64,000 nt of DNA, from contig JAKAJO010000006.1 in assembly GCA_021813745.1 (NCBI GenBank), forward strand, positions 1 through 64,000, given 5' to 3'. The notes under the pieces were generated by a model. That model was not told where the DNA came from. It ran no database searches and saw only the letters and a list, made by a program, of their open reading frames with translations. Positions 36,697 to 46,172 of this stretch are shown piece after piece. Each line of letters starts with the position of its first letter. Position 1 is the first letter of the stretch. Both the position numbers and the translations under genes were made by a program. This DNA is from Acidobacteriota bacterium (lineage in GTDB: Bacteria; Acidobacteriota; Terriglobia; Terriglobales; Acidobacteriaceae).

Positions 36697-37596
36697 ATGG
36701 CGATTTTCTCGATGACAGGTTATGCCCGCACCCAGGTGCTTGCGGATGAGCAGATTGCTTACACGCTTAGCTTGAAGAGCGTGAATCATCGCTTTCTCGA
36801 TATCCAGTTGCGCTTGCCGGGAGGTCTGGATGCGCTGGAGATGGAGCTGCGACGAATATTGAAGGAGAGTCTGGTGCGCGGCCATGTGGAATTGGCGCTG
36901 TCTCTGGAGCGTTCGACGCAGCAGAAGGCAGGATATAACAGAGAGCTGGTTGCAAATTATCTTGGGGCCTTCAAAGCGGCGAAAGAGGAGTTCGATTTAC
37001 AGGGCGAACCTGATCTGAATGCAGTTCTGCGGCTGCCTGCGGCCCTGCAAAGCGAAAATCGGAGCAATGGAGATGCCGAGCTCACCGCGCTGGCAGAAAG
37101 TGTGAAGGTGCAAATTGGACCGTTGCTCAGCGCACTGAAAGCGATGCGTGCGCGGGAAGGCGAGGCGCTCAAAGACATTCTGCATGGGGCGCTGGACCGG
37201 CTTGCCGAGGCGGTAAGGGGAGTAAGCGAACTGCGCCCGGAAGTGGAGCAGCGCTATCAGGAACGATTAACCCAGCGACTGACAGCGGCCACGGGGAATG
37301 AGTTCAGCCGGCAGCGCCTGCTGGAGGAAGTGGCGATTCTGGTGGACCGGAGCGACATTGCCGAGGAACTGGAGCGGATGACGACGCATATCAGCCACTT
37401 TAGAGAGCTGCTTGCGGAGGGTGGCGAGGTGGGCAAGAAGCTCGACTTTCTGCTGCAGGAGATGAATCGCGAGGCAAACACGTTGTTGTCAAAGACCGGT
37501 GGAGTTGGCGGTAAAGGGACACGCATCACCGAACTGGGTCTGGCGATGAAGACGGAGATCGAAAAGGCTCGCGAGCAAGTACAAAACGTGGAATGA
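36697..37596 (+). CDS. yicC: YicC-family endoribonuclease
   Basis: A 299-residue protein. The N-terminal domain opens with the family hallmark MAIFSMTGYAR and KSVNHRFLDIQLRLP. The C-terminal DUF1732 domain (about 215-299) has EMNREANTLLSKTG and ends LAMKTEIEKAREQVQNVE. YicC proteins are endoribonucleases in E. coli and relatives. The order yicC-gmk-rpoZ-coaBC is conserved widely, which supports the call. Confidence 0.93.
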   Translation: MAIFSMTGYARTQVLADEQIAYTLSLKSVNHRFLDIQLRLPGGLDALEMELRRILKESLVRGHVELALSLERSTQQKAGYNRELVANYLGAFKAAKEEFDLQGEPDLNAVLRLPAALQSENRSNGDAELTALAESVKVQIGPLLSALKAMRAREGEALKDILHGALDRLAEAVRGVSELRPEVEQRYQERLTQRLTAATGNEFSRQRLLEEVAILVDRSDIAEELERMTTHISHFRELLAEGGEVGKKLDFLLQEMNREANTLLSKTGGVGGKGTRITELGLAMKTEIEKAREQVQNVE

Positions 37597-37633
37597 GTTG
37601 TAAGAGATCAAGTGTGGAAGGAATGCATCGAGA

Positions 37634-38374
37634 GTGGCAGGAATCCTGTTTATTATTTCGGCGCCATCCGGATCCGGGAAAAGCACGCTCGTGAGCGAGC
37701 TGCGCAAGCAAGTGAGCAACGTCGATTTTTCAATCTCGTGGACAACCCGGCCGCCAAGAGGTTCGGAGGAGAATGGTCGCGAGTACCATTTCACAACGCG
37801 CGAGGAGTTTGAGAAGATGCGCGATGAAGGTATGTTCCTTGAATACGCCGAGGTTTTCGGGAACTACTATGGCACGTCGCGGCTGTCGCTTGAGGAGGCT
37901 AGGCGACAGGGGCATGACCTTCTGCTGGATATTGATGTGCAAGGGGCAGGGCAGGTGCGCAAGTCGATGCCAGAGGCGGTGAGTATTTTTGTGATGCCGC
38001 CGACGCCCAAGGTGCTTCGCACGCGGCTGCGCAATCGCAGCCGCGCAGAAGGCGTGGTGAATGAAGCAGAGCTGTATCGGCGTCTGAGCGAGGCCAGCAA
38101 AGAGATTGAGAATTATCGTGACTATAGCTATATTTTGGTCAACGACATTCTGGATCGAACCGTGGCGCAATTGGAGGCGATTGTGCTGGCGGAGCGCTAC
38201 TACAGAAACGGAGAGCCGATAGCGTTTCGATCGAGCCGGGTGTTGGAGGTTGCCGCAGCCTGCCGGCAGTCGAATTCGCAGGAGCGGCTGAAGCCGGTGC
38301 TTGAGGCCTTCGGAGTTGGGAACTCGAATGGCCAGCAACAACTTCCCTTCGGAGAGGATCTTGATGACGATTGA
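37634..38374 (+). CDS. gmk: Guanylate kinase
   Basis: A 246-residue enzyme that phosphorylates GMP to GDP. The P-loop ISAPSGSGKSTLVSEL is near the N-terminus, with the GMP-binding SWTTRPPRGSEENGREYHFTTREEF and EYAEVFGNYYGTSR, then DVQGAGQVR. It is about 40 residues longer than E. coli Gmk through a C-terminal tail that has no known domain. The start is a GTG with GGAAGGAA about ten bases upstream. The last 11 bases overlap the start of rpoZ. Confidence 0.94.
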   Translation: MAGILFIISAPSGSGKSTLVSELRKQVSNVDFSISWTTRPPRGSEENGREYHFTTREEFEKMRDEGMFLEYAEVFGNYYGTSRLSLEEARRQGHDLLLDIDVQGAGQVRKSMPEAVSIFVMPPTPKVLRTRLRNRSRAEGVVNEAELYRRLSEASKEIENYRDYSYILVNDILDRTVAQLEAIVLAERYYRNGEPIAFRSSRVLEVAAACRQSNSQERLKPVLEAFGVGNSNGQQQLPFGEDLDDD

Positions 38375-38594
38375 GACAAAGTTTGACTCGGACTATCGGA
38401 AGGTTCTAGTGGCCGCGCGTCGGGCAAGGCAGCTTCAGAATGGATCGGCGGCTATGGTCCCCAGCCCGTCGAACAAAGTCTGCCGAATTGCACAGGACGA
38501 GATCAAGGCGGGCAAGATTTCTTATGTGAAGCGGGATGTGCCCGTTACAAAGCCTTTGATTGAAGATCGCGGCGTTCCGATTCTGTCGCATTAG
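38364..38594 (+). CDS. rpoZ: RNA polymerase omega subunit
   Basis: A 76-residue protein. It fits omega by size, by position after gmk and by features such as FDSDYRKVLVAARRARQLQNG and NKVCRIAQDEIKAGKI. Omega assists assembly of RNA polymerase. The ATG at 38364 has GGAGAGG six bases upstream inside the gmk coding end; the longer frame from 38301 is rejected because it lies within gmk. Confidence 0.85.
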   Translation: MTIETKFDSDYRKVLVAARRARQLQNGSAAMVPSPSNKVCRIAQDEIKAGKISYVKRDVPVTKPLIEDRGVPILSH

Positions 38595-38669
38595 GGGAGA
38601 CGGGCTGTTCTGAAAAGCGCCTTGGCATTCAGGATGCGCGGCGCATTGCGCTCAGTCTACAATGAGCAA

Positions 38670-39974
38670 ATGAAGGTAACCGTTGGTGTCTCCGGCGGAA
38701 TTGCTGCTTACAAAGCGGCGGAGTTAGTGCGTGCGCTTCAGCGGCAAGGTGTGGAAGTTCATGTTGTGATGACCGAGGCGGCCACCCGGTTCATTCAGCC
38801 CCTTACATTTTCTGCTTTGACCGGTCACCGAGTGATGGTCAGCCTATGGGACGAGAGCGGATCGGCCGAGCATGCGACGGCACAAAGCTCAATCGACCAC
38901 ATCGACGAGGCCCAATGGGCGGATGCCTTGGTGGTGGCGCCGGCGACCGCGAATACCTTGGCGAAGTTTGCGCATGGCATCGCGGATGATTTCCTGACCA
39001 CGATGTATCTGGCAACCCGGGCCCCTGTTCTTGTTGCTCCGGCGATGAACGTAAACATGTGGGAGCACCCTGCGACACAGGCGAACCTGGAAACCCTTCG
39101 CCAGAGAGGCGTACGAGTGATTGAGCCCGAGGCCGGTTCGCTTGCCTGTGGCATGGTGGGCCCAGGTCGGATGGCAGAGCCTGAGGTGATTGCGGATGCC
39201 GTTCTGAATGCGCTCGGACGGCGCCATGATCTGGCCGGCGAGGTGGTTCTGGTGACGGCGGGCGGCACGCGCGAGGCGTTGGATCCGGTGCGTTTCCTGG
39301 GAAACCGCTCGAGCGGCAAGATGGGATACGCATTGGCAGAAGCGGCCCATAGCCGCGGGGCACGAGTCATCCTGGTGAGCGGCCCAACCACATTGCATGC
39401 GCCTTCTCACTGTGAAGTGGTGAAGGTGACGACAGCCGAGGAGATGCGGAGCGCCGTTCTGGAACGCATGTCTGAAGCGACGCTCATTATCAAAGCTGCT
39501 GCCGTGGCCGATTACAAGCCGCTGAAGGTCTCAGAGCAAAAGCTAAAGAGGTCTGGTCCATTAACGCTTGAACTGGCGCCGACGGTGGATATTCTGGCCG
39601 AGGTTGCGCGGAAGCGGAGCCCGGGGCAGCTAATCGTGGGATTCGCGGCCGAGACCGAAAATGGCATGGAGAACGGCCGGGCCAAGTTGCTGCGAAAGGG
39701 CGCCGACGCCATTGTGATGAATGATGTGTCCGGTGAAGGAGTGGGGATTGACGCGGATCATAATGCTGCTACGTTTCTGACAGCTTCCACAGCAATTGAG
39801 CTGCCGGAGATGCCCAAGCGGAAGCTGGCGGACCGGATTCTGGATGAGATTGCCGCGTTGCGTCGTCCGCGATCCATTGTCGTTGAGATGGACCAGGCAA
39901 CGCCTCAGGATCAAGTGCTGAATCAGTCGGATGTGCCCGCCGCAACACGACGCGCGCTGATTGTGGAGGGTTAG
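38670..39974 (+). CDS. coaBC: Phosphopantothenoylcysteine decarboxylase / phosphopantothenate-cysteine ligase
   Basis: A 434-residue bifunctional enzyme of coenzyme A synthesis. The N-terminal flavoprotein CoaC domain (about 1-180) has VGVSGGIAAYKAAELVRAL, TANTLAKFAHGIADDFLT and APAMNVNMWEHPATQ. The C-terminal CoaB domain (about 190-400) has VTAGGTREALDPVRFLGNRSSGKMG and IKAAAVADYKP. Start at the ATG 38670. A TACAAT hexamer ends seven bases upstream, which suggests a short or absent leader. A longer frame to 38622 adds 16 residues of no family likeness. The last 35 residues are a variable tail. Confidence 0.94.
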   Translation: MKVTVGVSGGIAAYKAAELVRALQRQGVEVHVVMTEAATRFIQPLTFSALTGHRVMVSLWDESGSAEHATAQSSIDHIDEAQWADALVVAPATANTLAKFAHGIADDFLTTMYLATRAPVLVAPAMNVNMWEHPATQANLETLRQRGVRVIEPEAGSLACGMVGPGRMAEPEVIADAVLNALGRRHDLAGEVVLVTAGGTREALDPVRFLGNRSSGKMGYALAEAAHSRGARVILVSGPTTLHAPSHCEVVKVTTAEEMRSAVLERMSEATLIIKAAAVADYKPLKVSEQKLKRSGPLTLELAPTVDILAEVARKRSPGQLIVGFAAETENGMENGRAKLLRKGADAIVMNDVSGEGVGIDADHNAATFLTASTAIELPEMPKRKLADRILDEIAALRRPRSIVVEMDQATPQDQVLNQSDVPAATRRALIVEG

Positions 39975-39976
39975 GC

Positions 39977-40828
39977 ATGCCGGGATCGGTTGACCAGGTC
40001 GCCCAGAATGCCCTTCTTGCGCGCGTGCGCTTCTATCGTGACCTTGGCCTCAACGAGATGTATCGGCGGGCAGTGCCTGAGGATAGGCTGGCGGAACTAC
40101 GCACGGCACTCGAAGTGCGCACTGCGGCTGCTGGATTGGGAGAGGCGCCCGAAGTCGGCGCTACCGGCCGTGCTCAGATGTTGGAGGAATCGACCATTTC
40201 GCCGAGAAGGACATTCTCTGAACCACCTCCAGTTTCCGTTCCAGTTACAGCCGAAAAACGCGCGGAAGCCTTGCGCCTTATTCAAGAGGAGATTGGCGAG
40301 TGTACTCGTTGTGGACTACACAAGGGGCGCAACAAGCTCGTTTTTGGAGATGGGGATCCCAATGCGCGACTGATGTTTGTGGGTGAAGGGCCAGGAGCGG
40401 ATGAAGATGCGCAGGGCATCCCGTTTGTCGGACGCGCCGGGCAACTGCTGAACAATATGATTGCCGCGATGGGCTTGAAGCGTGAAGAGGTCTACATTGC
40501 AAACGTTGTAAAGTGCCGTCCGCCAGGCAATCGAACGCCTGATCCAGAGGAGGCGAACACCTGCTCCCCCTTCCTGTTCCGCCAGATTGACGTCGTGCAT
40601 CCGCAAGTATTGGTTGCGTTGGGAGCTACGGCGGCCACGTATCTGCTGGGTCAACGGCAGCCACTCGCTGGGCTCCGAGGACGCGTGCACGCCTTTCGCG
40701 GCAGCCAGCTCATTGTGACCTACCATCCTGCCTATCTATTGCGAGATCCGCGACAAAAGAAAGAAGCATGGGCGGATTTGCAGATTGCGATGCGAGAACT
40801 GGGCTTGAAGGGGCCGACGCGCAGCTAA
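39977..40828 (+). CDS. Family 4-like Fe-S uracil-DNA glycosylase
   Basis: A 283-residue base-excision enzyme removing uracil from DNA. An N-terminal region of about 105 residues is low in conservation and Pro/Glu-rich. The catalytic domain has 4Fe-4S cysteines in [10 protein letters not shown] and [20 protein letters not shown], the uracil-binding motif [23 protein letters not shown], and the late motif TYHPAYLLR. The start is two bases after the coaBC stop, so the two are coupled. The long N-terminal extension is common in this family. Confidence 0.92.
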   Translation: MPGSVDQVAQNALLARVRFYRDLGLNEMYRRAVPEDRLAELRTALEVRTAAAGLGEAPEVGATGRAQMLEESTISPRRTFSEPPPVSVPVTAEKRAEALRLIQEEIGECTRCGLHKGRNKLVFGDGDPNARLMFVGEGPGADEDAQGIPFVGRAGQLLNNMIAAMGLKREEVYIANVVKCRPPGNRTPDPEEANTCSPFLFRQIDVVHPQVLVALGATAATYLLGQRQPLAGLRGRVHAFRGSQLIVTYHPAYLLRDPRQKKEAWADLQIAMRELGLKGPTRS

Positions 40829-40852
40829 TCGTACCGCCGATACAAAATTTCT

Positions 40853-41608
40853 CTATTCCTGATCCTGCCAAAGTTTGACGCCGCCTAGAATCCCGGTCTC
40901 GTTCGAGATGATGGTGACGTGCTCGGGCGGAGTGAACTCAATCTTCTTGGCATTTCCGCCGCCCAGATACAAATGGTCCCAGTTGAACAGTCGAGAGGTT
41001 TGTTCGATGGCTTCCTGAAGCAGCTTGTTCCAGTGCTTCTTGCCAAACTTGTCGAGACCACGGCGGCCCAGATAGTCCTCATACGTCTTTTTAAGCCATG
41101 GATGGTGTCCGAGTTCGAGTCCGGGGCAAAGTCGTCCCCGGGTGAACAGGGAGGACCCCAGGCCCGTGCCGAGCGTGAGGACCAGCTCAACACCCTGGCC
41201 CTTGATGGCTCCGTAGCCCTGGACAGCGGCGTCGTTGGCGACGCGGACAGGCTTCTTCCATCGCTTTTCCAGCCCGTCCTGCAAGGCAAAGCCAGCCCAA
41301 GTGGGGTGCAGATTGAAGGCGCCGAGAGTGCAGCCACGTTTGATAACTCCGGGGAAACCGACAGAGACGCGGTCAAAGGCCGGCAGCAGCTGTTTCAGTT
41401 CATGGAGCTTTTCCAGGACTGCCTCCGGTGTGGCGGGCTCGGGGGTTGCGACGCGCTGTCGTTCGCTGATTGGAGTTCCTGCAGCATCCAGCAACATCGC
41501 TTTGAGGCCCGATCCCCCAATATCGATGGCAAGAGTGACTGGGTGTTCAGGGTGTGCACTGGACTTGCTCGCAGATTGTTGCGGCTTGGGGCTGGATGTA
41601 TTCATCAC
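40853..41608 (-). CDS. ppgK: ROK-family polyphosphate glucokinase-like kinase
   Basis: A 251-residue sugar kinase. The phosphate motif AIDIGGSGLKAMLLD is followed by VGFPGVIKRG, DAAVQGYGAIKG and LTLGTGLGSSLFTRG. The closest match I can name is the polyphosphate glucokinase PpgK of actinobacteria and some other phyla, which uses polyphosphate or ATP to make glucose 6-phosphate. The donor cannot be settled by eye. The N-terminal 20 residues are Ser/Pro/Lys-rich. Confidence 0.82.
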   Translation of the reverse strand: MMNTSSPKPQQSASKSSAHPEHPVTLAIDIGGSGLKAMLLDAAGTPISERQRVATPEPATPEAVLEKLHELKQLLPAFDRVSVGFPGVIKRGCTLGAFNLHPTWAGFALQDGLEKRWKKPVRVANDAAVQGYGAIKGQGVELVLTLGTGLGSSLFTRGRLCPGLELGHHPWLKKTYEDYLGRRGLDKFGKKHWNKLLQEAIEQTSRLFNWDHLYLGGGNAKKIEFTPPEHVTIISNETGILGGVKLWQDQE

Positions 41609-41712
41609 GTTGCATTGTAATGCGGCGGCAAGGATGAATGAATCCTGTGCAAATCGAGGCCGGAACCGGGGCCCGTCGCAAGGGACGATCCCCTACACTG
41701 GGTCTTGTTAAC

Positions 41713-44208
41713 ATGCCCGGTTATTGCGAAGTCGCTTTGCCCGTGCCGCTGGACCGCACGTTCACCTACGCCTTGCCGGATGACCAGTCGGCTGTGCGCG
41801 GAGCGCGAGTGATTGTGCCGTTTCGCCAGGAGAAGCTAATTGGCGTGGTCACTGAGCTGCGGTCGACGGCGCCGACTGATTTCGACGTGCGATTGATTGA
41901 GTCCGTTCTGGATGCAGCGCCACTGCTCAGCGAACACTTGCTCCAGCTCGCCGAATGGATCGCACAGTACTACCTCGCGCCGCTGGGAGAGGTCTTACGG
42001 GGCATGCTGCCGTTGACGGCAGAAGTGCGGCGGACGGTGTACTACCGGATCACGGATTCAGGACGCGATGTCCTTGCCCGCCTGGTGGAAGGTACACCGG
42101 AATCTGGGAGCTCGAGCACCCGGCAGCGTTGGAATGAAATGGAGGCAATGCAGGGCGAAGAATCGAGTCTGACAAGGCAAGTTCTCGAACGATTGTCCGC
42201 GGGCAAGCCGGTACGAGTTTCCACATTGCGAAGCTCGACCGCCGCAACGATTCCCGTTTTGTCTTCCATGCTGCGCAAGAAGTGGATTGCGCGTGAAACT
42301 GCGGCAGTGGAGCGAGATGCGCGTCGGACCGAACGATTCGCCGTGCTCGTGCCGGAAGGCCGACTGCCCTCGCTTACGGATCGACAACAGTCCATACTGG
42401 CTGAGTTGGCTGCGCACAAGGGCGAGATGCCCCTCGCTGAGCTGCGCCGCAGAGTTCCGTCGCCTTCAACTTTGCAGACGCTTGTGCGGCGCGGCCTGGT
42501 GCGCATTGAAGAACGCGTTGCGGCTTTTCATCTCGGCGGGATTCCGGCCCGGAGTGAACCGGTTCGCTTAAATGAGTCTCAGACGGAAGCTCTGGCGTCG
42601 ATTGCAAGCGACCTGGGAGCTTTCAAGCCATTTTTGCTGCACGGTGTTACGGGTTCGGGCAAAACCGCTGTCTATCTGGAAGCGATGCAGCGCGCGCTGG
42701 ATCGGGGACTGGCTTCCATCTTGCTGGTACCGGAGATTGGATTGACACCGCAGATGGCAGGTCTGCTGGATGCGGCTTTCGGATCACGGGTGGCGCTGCT
42801 ACACTCCGCGCTGACTCCCGAAGAGCGTAGCGAACAATGGCGTCGGATCCATCGCGGCGAGGCTCCGATTGTGGTGGGAACGCGTTCTGCGATCTTTGCG
42901 CCGCTGGAGAACCTGGGCTTGATCCTGGTTGATGAGGAACACGACCAGAGCTACAAGCAGGAGGAGACACCGCGCTATAACGCCAGGGATGTTGCGGTGA
43001 TGCGAGCCAAACTATGCAATGCAGTGGTGGTGCTTGGTTCTGCCACGCCGTCACTGGAAAGCTGGCAGAATGCGGTGCAAGGGCGCTATACGCGGATTGC
43101 GATGCGGGATCGCGTCAAGGACCGGCCGCTTCCTCCGGTGGAACTGGTGGACATGCGGCGCGAGTTTCAGGAGACCGGCCAGGAGCAGCTCTTTTCTCGC
43201 AATCTTGTCGAGCAGACGCGGGCCACGCTGGAGCGCGGCGAGCAAGCGATGATTCTGCTCAACCGCCGCGGGTACTCCTTTGCCGTGATCTGCCGCGCCT
43301 GCGGAAAGAAGCTGGAGTGCCAGAATTGTGCGATTGCCCTGACCCACCACAAGCCGGTGACAGACGAAGCCGGACTAGCCCGCGAAGGACAACGCCTGGA
43401 GTGCCACTACTGCGGCTTTCGCAGGAAGGTACCGGCGCGTTGCCCGGAATGTGATAGCGAACATTTGTACTACCTCGGTGCCGGATCGCAACAAGGCGAG
43501 GAGCGCCTGGCGGAGATTTTTCCCATGGCCCGTATCGGGCGGATGGATCGGGATACTGTGCGCGGGCGCCACGACCTGGAGCAGATGCTGGCTCGACTTC
43601 ACTCCGGTGAGATCAATCTGTTGGTGGGCACGCAGATGATCGCCAAGGGGCACGATATTCACGGTGTGACCCTGGTGGGAGTTGTGGGTTGCGATCACGC
43701 GCTTTCAATGCCGGATTTCCGGGCTGCGGAACGTGTCTTTCAACTGATTACACAGGTCTCTGGCCGCGCAGGCCGAGGCGATCTGGCGGGTCGCGTCGTG
43801 GTGCAGACCTACTATCCGGACCACTACGCTGTGGTGGCCGCCAGCCAACACGACTACAGTGCCTTTCTCGAGCGGGAATTGAAGTACCGGCGCTGGATGC
43901 ATTATCCGCCATTTGGCGCTCTGGCGAATCTGCTGATCCAATCAGAAAAACTGGAGGAAGCCGTCAGGTGGTCGGCGAGTCTGGGAGGATGGTTTCAATC
44001 TGCTGTGCCGGAGGGTGTTCGCGTGTTGGGCCCTTGCACGGCTCCGATCGCGCGTATCAAAGGAATTTATCGCTTCCACATCATTCTGAAAGCTGCATCG
44101 CGCAAAGCGCTGAATGCAGCACTCAGGGGAGCGCTGGCGCACGCAGAGAAAGCCGGAGTCCCTCGGAGAAATCTGGTGATGGATGTCGACGCACAGCGGC
44201 TCATGTAG
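41713..44208 (+). CDS. priA: Primosomal protein N' (replication restart helicase)
   Basis: An 831-residue superfamily 2 helicase that restarts stalled replication. N-terminal 3'-DNA-binding domain (CEVALPVPLDRTFTYALP), Walker A LLHGVTGSGKTAVYLEAM, DEEHDQSYKQ, and GTRSAIFAPLENLGLILVDEE. Zinc cysteines are in CRACGKKLECQNCAIAL and CHYCGFRRKVPARCPECD. C-terminal motifs include GTQMIAKGHD and TQVSGRAGRGDLAGRVVVQT. The ATG at 41713 starts MPGYCEVALPVP; a longer frame from 41638 adds 25 residues without family likeness. TACACT 14 bases upstream may be a -10 box. Confidence 0.94.
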   Translation: MPGYCEVALPVPLDRTFTYALPDDQSAVRGARVIVPFRQEKLIGVVTELRSTAPTDFDVRLIESVLDAAPLLSEHLLQLAEWIAQYYLAPLGEVLRGMLPLTAEVRRTVYYRITDSGRDVLARLVEGTPESGSSSTRQRWNEMEAMQGEESSLTRQVLERLSAGKPVRVSTLRSSTAATIPVLSSMLRKKWIARETAAVERDARRTERFAVLVPEGRLPSLTDRQQSILAELAAHKGEMPLAELRRRVPSPSTLQTLVRRGLVRIEERVAAFHLGGIPARSEPVRLNESQTEALASIASDLGAFKPFLLHGVTGSGKTAVYLEAMQRALDRGLASILLVPEIGLTPQMAGLLDAAFGSRVALLHSALTPEERSEQWRRIHRGEAPIVVGTRSAIFAPLENLGLILVDEEHDQSYKQEETPRYNARDVAVMRAKLCNAVVVLGSATPSLESWQNAVQGRYTRIAMRDRVKDRPLPPVELVDMRREFQETGQEQLFSRNLVEQTRATLERGEQAMILLNRRGYSFAVICRACGKKLECQNCAIALTHHKPVTDEAGLAREGQRLECHYCGFRRKVPARCPECDSEHLYYLGAGSQQGEERLAEIFPMARIGRMDRDTVRGRHDLEQMLARLHSGEINLLVGTQMIAKGHDIHGVTLVGVVGCDHALSMPDFRAAERVFQLITQVSGRAGRGDLAGRVVVQTYYPDHYAVVAASQHDYSAFLERELKYRRWMHYPPFGALANLLIQSEKLEEAVRWSASLGGWFQSAVPEGVRVLGPCTAPIARIKGIYRFHIILKAASRKALNAALRGALAHAEKAGVPRRNLVMDVDAQRLM

Positions 44209-44246
44209 TGCTGTTCCAGCAAGCACATACGGATAGGACTGCGCGA

Positions 44247-44546
44247 TTATTCTGCTGACTTTGCAGGTTCCGCGCTGTTTGCCAGAGTATGCAGTTCTTT
44301 GCCCGGCTTGAAGCGCACTGCTTTGCCGGGAGTAATGCTGACTTCTGTCCCGGTTCGAGGATTGCGGCCAATTCCGGTTTTCCTGGCACGGACGCTGAAA
44401 ACTCCGAAGCCGCGCAGCTCGATACGTTCCCCAGCGGCGAGAGCCTGCTTCAGGCCTTCAAATACGGTGTCTACGGCTGCCTCAGCCTTGGTGCGCGGCA
44501 GGCCCGTGCGCTCGATTACGTGATGTACGATGTCCTGCTTGATCAC
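44247..44546 (-). CDS. HU/IHF-family DNA-binding protein
   Basis: A 99-residue nucleoid protein. It has MIKQDIVHHVIERTGLPRTKAEAAVDTVFEGLKQAL, the beta-arm region GRNPRTGTEVSITPGKAVRFKPGKELH, and the typical RIELRGFGVFSVRARK. It bends DNA as a homo- or heterodimer. The ending EPAKSAE is a short acidic tail. The gene converges on priA with 38 bases between them and diverges from dcd. Confidence 0.93.
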   Translation of the reverse strand: MIKQDIVHHVIERTGLPRTKAEAAVDTVFEGLKQALAAGERIELRGFGVFSVRARKTGIGRNPRTGTEVSITPGKAVRFKPGKELHTLANSAEPAKSAE

Positions 44547-44730
44547 TGCCGTTACCTCGCTTGCGCAATTGGAATTGACTGTACCATGCCCAACGCAATT
44601 GATAGTACAGATTTTACGCTCAAGATGGAACTCCCGATGACGGTTTCCGCCAAGAATTGGGTTCAGGTGGTTCTTGGAGGAGGTAAGGGCGCTATGCGCC
44701 CAAGGGAGTTTGCGACCAGTTTGTCACAGG

Positions 44731-44760
44731 TTGTCACGGTTCCGTGGGTTTCCGTAAGAT
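44731..44760 (+). promoter_or_regulatory. Candidate promoter for dcd
   Basis: TTGTCA (44731-44736), 18-base spacer, TAAGAT (44755-44760). The TTGTCAC motif is repeated ten bases upstream at 44721. The intergenic stretch 44547-44832 shows nothing else. Confidence 0.4.
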
Positions 44761-44832
44761 GAAGGCTTCAAGCGGCATTCAAGGCAATCGCAGCAGAAAG
44801 CATCCAGAGGCGTCCGCCGCTACAGGAGAAGC

Positions 44833-45387
44833 ATGTCGATTCAGAGCGACCGTTGGATTCGAGAACAGGCACTTGAGCACAAGATGATTGAACCCTTCAG
44901 CGAGAAGCAGGTGCGCGAGGGCGTGATCTCCTATGGCCTTTCCTCGTACGGCTATGACCTGCGAGTGACGGATGAGTTCAAGATCTTCACGAACGTCAAC
45001 TCCGCGATTATTGATCCGAAGGCGTTTGATGAGCGTTCCTTTGTTTCGGTCCAGGCAGAGTCAGTCATCATTCCTCCCAACTCGTTTGCTCTCGCCCGAT
45101 CCGTTGAGTACTTTCGTATTCCCAGAAACGTGCTGACGATCTGCGTTGGGAAGTCAACCTATGCCCGATGCGGCATTATTGTGAATGTGACTCCTTTTGA
45201 GCCGGAGTGGGAAGGATTTGTCACGCTTGAGATTTCAAATACTACCCCCTTGCCGGCCAGAGTGTACGCCAACGAAGGACTTTGCCAGATCCTATTCTTC
45301 AAATCGGACGAGATCTGTGAAGTCAGTTATGCAGATCGAAAAGGAAAGTATCAGAAACAGCAGGGGATAGTACTACCCAAGCTGTAA
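44833..45387 (+). CDS. dcd: dCTP deaminase
   Basis: A 184-residue homotrimeric enzyme converting dCTP to dUTP, feeding thymidylate synthesis. Motifs: [44 protein letters not shown] (the catalytic Glu and the Ser/Arg of the dCTP site), and a C-terminal [12 protein letters not shown]. The family's usual length is 170-195. ATG with AGGAGAAGC before it. Confidence 0.95.
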   Translation: MSIQSDRWIREQALEHKMIEPFSEKQVREGVISYGLSSYGYDLRVTDEFKIFTNVNSAIIDPKAFDERSFVSVQAESVIIPPNSFALARSVEYFRIPRNVLTICVGKSTYARCGIIVNVTPFEPEWEGFVTLEISNTTPLPARVYANEGLCQILFFKSDEICEVSYADRKGKYQKQQGIVLPKL

Positions 45388-45506
45388 GCAGTTCTCCGCA
45401 AGTGGGATGATGTGTGCAGCCGTGGACTCGATGGCTGGCAAGCAAGCCGCCGGCCCGGTTTTCTGCGATTTGCCCACCCAGCCCCTCAACAGCGCTGAGA
45501 GTTCGC

Positions 45507-46172
45507 ATGGAACAAGAAATCAACCGGCATACGGTCTCGGTGGGACTGATTGCGAGCGAACCCATTCGCATGGAGGGGTTGCGCGGTGTTTTTGAGCAGT
45601 CTCCCAGAGAGTCGAAGGCTCAGCTCGCACCGGTTGTGGGCGCGCTCGAAGACTTAATCGCGAATCCGACAGTGGAGTATCTCATCATCGACCTGAGTTC
45701 TTCGCCGGGGCGAGTGGAGACTTTGCGGAGGATCAATCGGTTGAGGCCATCGCTCCGGCTAATCGTGATCGGACCTGAACGGGATGAAGCCCTGGTGATG
45801 GAGGCCATTATGGCCGGGGCGCGTGCCTATCTGGACCTTACGGCGGGTCCCCGCACGATTCGCGAAGCGATTGAGGTCGTGCTGTCGGGTTCCATCTGGG
45901 CTCCGCGTCGATCTCTGGCGAAACTGATTGATCGCTTGCTTTTGGGTCGGGACACACGCGCCCAAGAGCCTGCTCCGAATCTTACGGCGCGGGAGAAGCA
46001 AGTGTTGGATTTAATTCTGATGGCGCGATCGAATCGCGAGATTGCGATGGAACTGGGGATCGAAGAACGCACGGTAAAGTCCCATGTAGGGAAACTGATG
46101 CGGAAGACCGGCGCGGAGAATCGAATCGCCCTTTCCATGAGGGCTCTCAGCGGGGCCATGCTTTCGAAATAG
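45507..46172 (+). CDS. LuxR-type response regulator with degenerate receiver
   Basis: A 221-residue NarL-type regulator. The C-terminal HTH is intact (LTAREKQVLDLILMARSNREIAMELGIEERTVKSHVGKLMRKTG). The N-terminal domain has a receiver fold, but the acidic pair is replaced by Ala16-Ser17 in GLIASEPIR, the usual Thr/Ser becomes Gly89 in VIGPERDE, and the Lys near the end of strand 5 is lost (AYLDLT). Only Asp62 (IIDLSS) remains. Phosphorylation by ordinary chemistry is therefore unlikely. ATG at 45507 is chosen since the longer frame upstream is low-complexity and unlike any receiver. The 107-base gap to dcd holds no other gene. Confidence 0.88.
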   Translation: MEQEINRHTVSVGLIASEPIRMEGLRGVFEQSPRESKAQLAPVVGALEDLIANPTVEYLIIDLSSSPGRVETLRRINRLRPSLRLIVIGPERDEALVMEAIMAGARAYLDLTAGPRTIREAIEVVLSGSIWAPRRSLAKLIDRLLLGRDTRAQEPAPNLTAREKQVLDLILMARSNREIAMELGIEERTVKSHVGKLMRKTGAENRIALSMRALSGAMLSK

